Shown here: positions 12,781 through 13,208 of the stretch, in pieces | Position numbering within the stretch: position 1 is the first letter of the stretch | Layout: each line of letters begins with the position of its first letter | Assembly: GCA_013362725.1 (NCBI GenBank) | Contig: JABFVP010000265.1 | Coordinates: 1 to 13,208 of the forward strand | DNA length: 13,208 bases | Direction: 5' to 3' | Source: Cupriavidus sp. | GTDB lineage: Bacteria > Pseudomonadota > Gammaproteobacteria > Burkholderiales > Burkholderiaceae | Program-made: the position numbers and the translations under genes | Notes under the pieces: model-generated | The model's database searches: none | What the model was told of the DNA's origin: nothing | What the model saw: only the letters and a program-made list of their open reading frames with translations

Positions 12781-12873
12781 ATGTCGTTTTGTGGCAAAAA
12801 GCAAGCAGCGTGCCGGAACAGGCAACGCATTATGCAAGCGCGCCGGAACGTCGATTGGGGCGATTACCGATAA
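12781..12873 (+). CDS. Doubtful 30-residue open frame with a good ribosome-binding site
   Basis: ATG 12781 follows GAGGA (12771-12775) at a five-base spacing, and the frame ends at TAA 12871-12873. The predicted peptide is highly basic, with two cysteines (Phe-Cys-Gly-Lys-Lys-Gln-Ala-Ala-Cys-Arg). I do not recognise it. It lies in the leader region of the downstream lipoprotein gene and could be an upstream peptide or chance. Only the ribosome-binding site favours it. Confidence 0.15.
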   Translation: MSFCGKKQAACRNRQRIMQARRNVDWGDYR

Positions 12874-13015
12874 CAATACAGACATGGAGTGCAGGCGCGC
12901 CAGCCAATGCACCAGAAATATGTGCTGGCGTACCAAGCCGCGGACGGAAAGCTGCCAAAGTCCAACCTGGCGAATCTTTGCGCCTACGATTTTCCTTTGC
13001 CCCGCATAGAGACCA

Positions 13016-13208
13016 ATGCCTGGGAAACGCTTGCCATTGCACCACACTGCTCGGCGTCGGGCCGTGAAGCTGACGCTGGCTGGCTGTGCCGTCGTATTGG
13101 CGCTGGCGGGCTGCGAACGCGACGCCGAGCGCCGCACCGCGGCGCCGGTGGCGTCGGGCACCGCATCGGTGGCGGTGGCCGCCAAGCCAGTGCCCGCGCC
13201 AATGCCCG
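13016..13208 (+). CDS. Lipoprotein, N-terminal part only (cut by window edge)
   Basis: From ATG 13016 the frame stays open to the end of the window, giving 64 residues. An in-frame TAG at 13007 bounds it upstream. A later GTG at 13064 would start directly at Lys-Leu-Thr-Leu and also leave a complete signal peptide. The basic n-region (Arg13-Arg-Arg15), hydrophobic core and lipobox Leu30-Ala-Gly-Cys33 mark a lipoprotein; residue +2 is Glu. After the cysteine comes an Ala/Pro/Val-rich linker, as in RND efflux periplasmic adaptor proteins and many other lipoproteins. Too little is visible to assign a family. It is divergent from the kinase gene. Confidence 0.65.
   Translation, partial: MPGKRLPLHHTARRRAVKLTLAGCAVVLALAGCERDAERRTAAPVASGTASVAVAAKPVPAPMP

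Larger units (their letters stand above)
12526..13015. other. Divergent intergenic region between the kinase and a lipoprotein gene
   Basis: Nearly 500 bp without a well-supported gene, between the minus-strand kinase and the plus-strand lipoprotein. The half next to the kinase holds palindromes and the tandem 13-bp array listed separately. The half next to the lipoprotein gene (about 12760-13010) is less GC-rich, with runs such as GATAACAATACAG near 12870, which could hold its promoter, but no clear -35/-10 pair. The longer frames crossing this region look like chance frames. Confidence 0.5.

Noticed and set aside
12232..12873. A 213-codon plus-strand frame running from inside the kinase gene into the intergenic region
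   Set aside because: Its first third is antisense to the Cache kinase and the rest crosses the 13-bp array; no domain or membrane pattern is seen. Only its last 30 codons have a good ribosome-binding site, listed as doubtful.
12765..13067. A 100-codon plus-strand frame before the lipoprotein gene
   Set aside because: It overlaps the lipoprotein start in another frame, has a weak ribosome-binding site and low-complexity Arg/Pro/Ala content.
12694..13185. A 163-codon minus-strand frame over the end of the window
   Set aside because: It runs antisense to the lipoprotein signal peptide at 13016-13208 and has no recognisable features.

Overview
The window reads as chromosomal DNA from a high-GC betaproteobacterium. 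The gene repertoire is typical of Burkholderiaceae, and Cupriavidus or a close relative is my best guess: a Bug-type (TctC) solute-binding protein, two LysR regulators, a DUF3422 protein, a tricarballylate-type tcuA-tcuB pair and several lipoproteins. The genus is an inference from protein families and base composition. I see no rRNA, tRNA, CRISPR array, insertion sequence or phage gene.

Layout. (1) 1-419, minus: 5' part of a small lipoprotein with a SnoaL/CaMKII-association-like domain, cut by the window edge. (2) 565-3065: a LysR regulator (minus) divergent from a DUF3422 membrane-anchored protein (plus), followed by a possible 61-residue protein. (3) 3261-7913: a LysR regulator (plus) converging on a minus-strand operon tcuA-tcuB-bug, which would oxidise tricarballylate or a related tricarboxylate and bind the substrate in the periplasm. 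The membrane subunits of the transporter are not in the window. (4) 8147-12525, minus: a two-component system (Cache-domain histidine kinase and NarL-type response regulator, overlapping by 4 bp), then a Tat-exported lipoprotein-type PLP enzyme, then a RidA-family lipoprotein. (5) 12526-13015: a divergent intergenic region with four tandem 13-bp units and palindromes. (6) 13016-13208, plus: start of another lipoprotein, cut by the window edge.

The most interesting part is region 4. Both the fold-type I PLP enzyme and the RidA protein carry export signals with a lipobox, and both keep their catalytic residues. RidA proteins hydrolyse reactive enamine/imine intermediates released by PLP enzymes, normally in the cytoplasm. 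Here the pair appears to have been moved together to the periplasm or outer membrane and lies directly downstream of a sensor kinase with a periplasmic Cache domain. This suggests an envelope-localised amino-compound processing module. The closest precedent I know is PvdN of fluorescent Pseudomonas, a Tat-exported PLP enzyme acting on pyoverdine precursors, but no siderophore gene is visible here.
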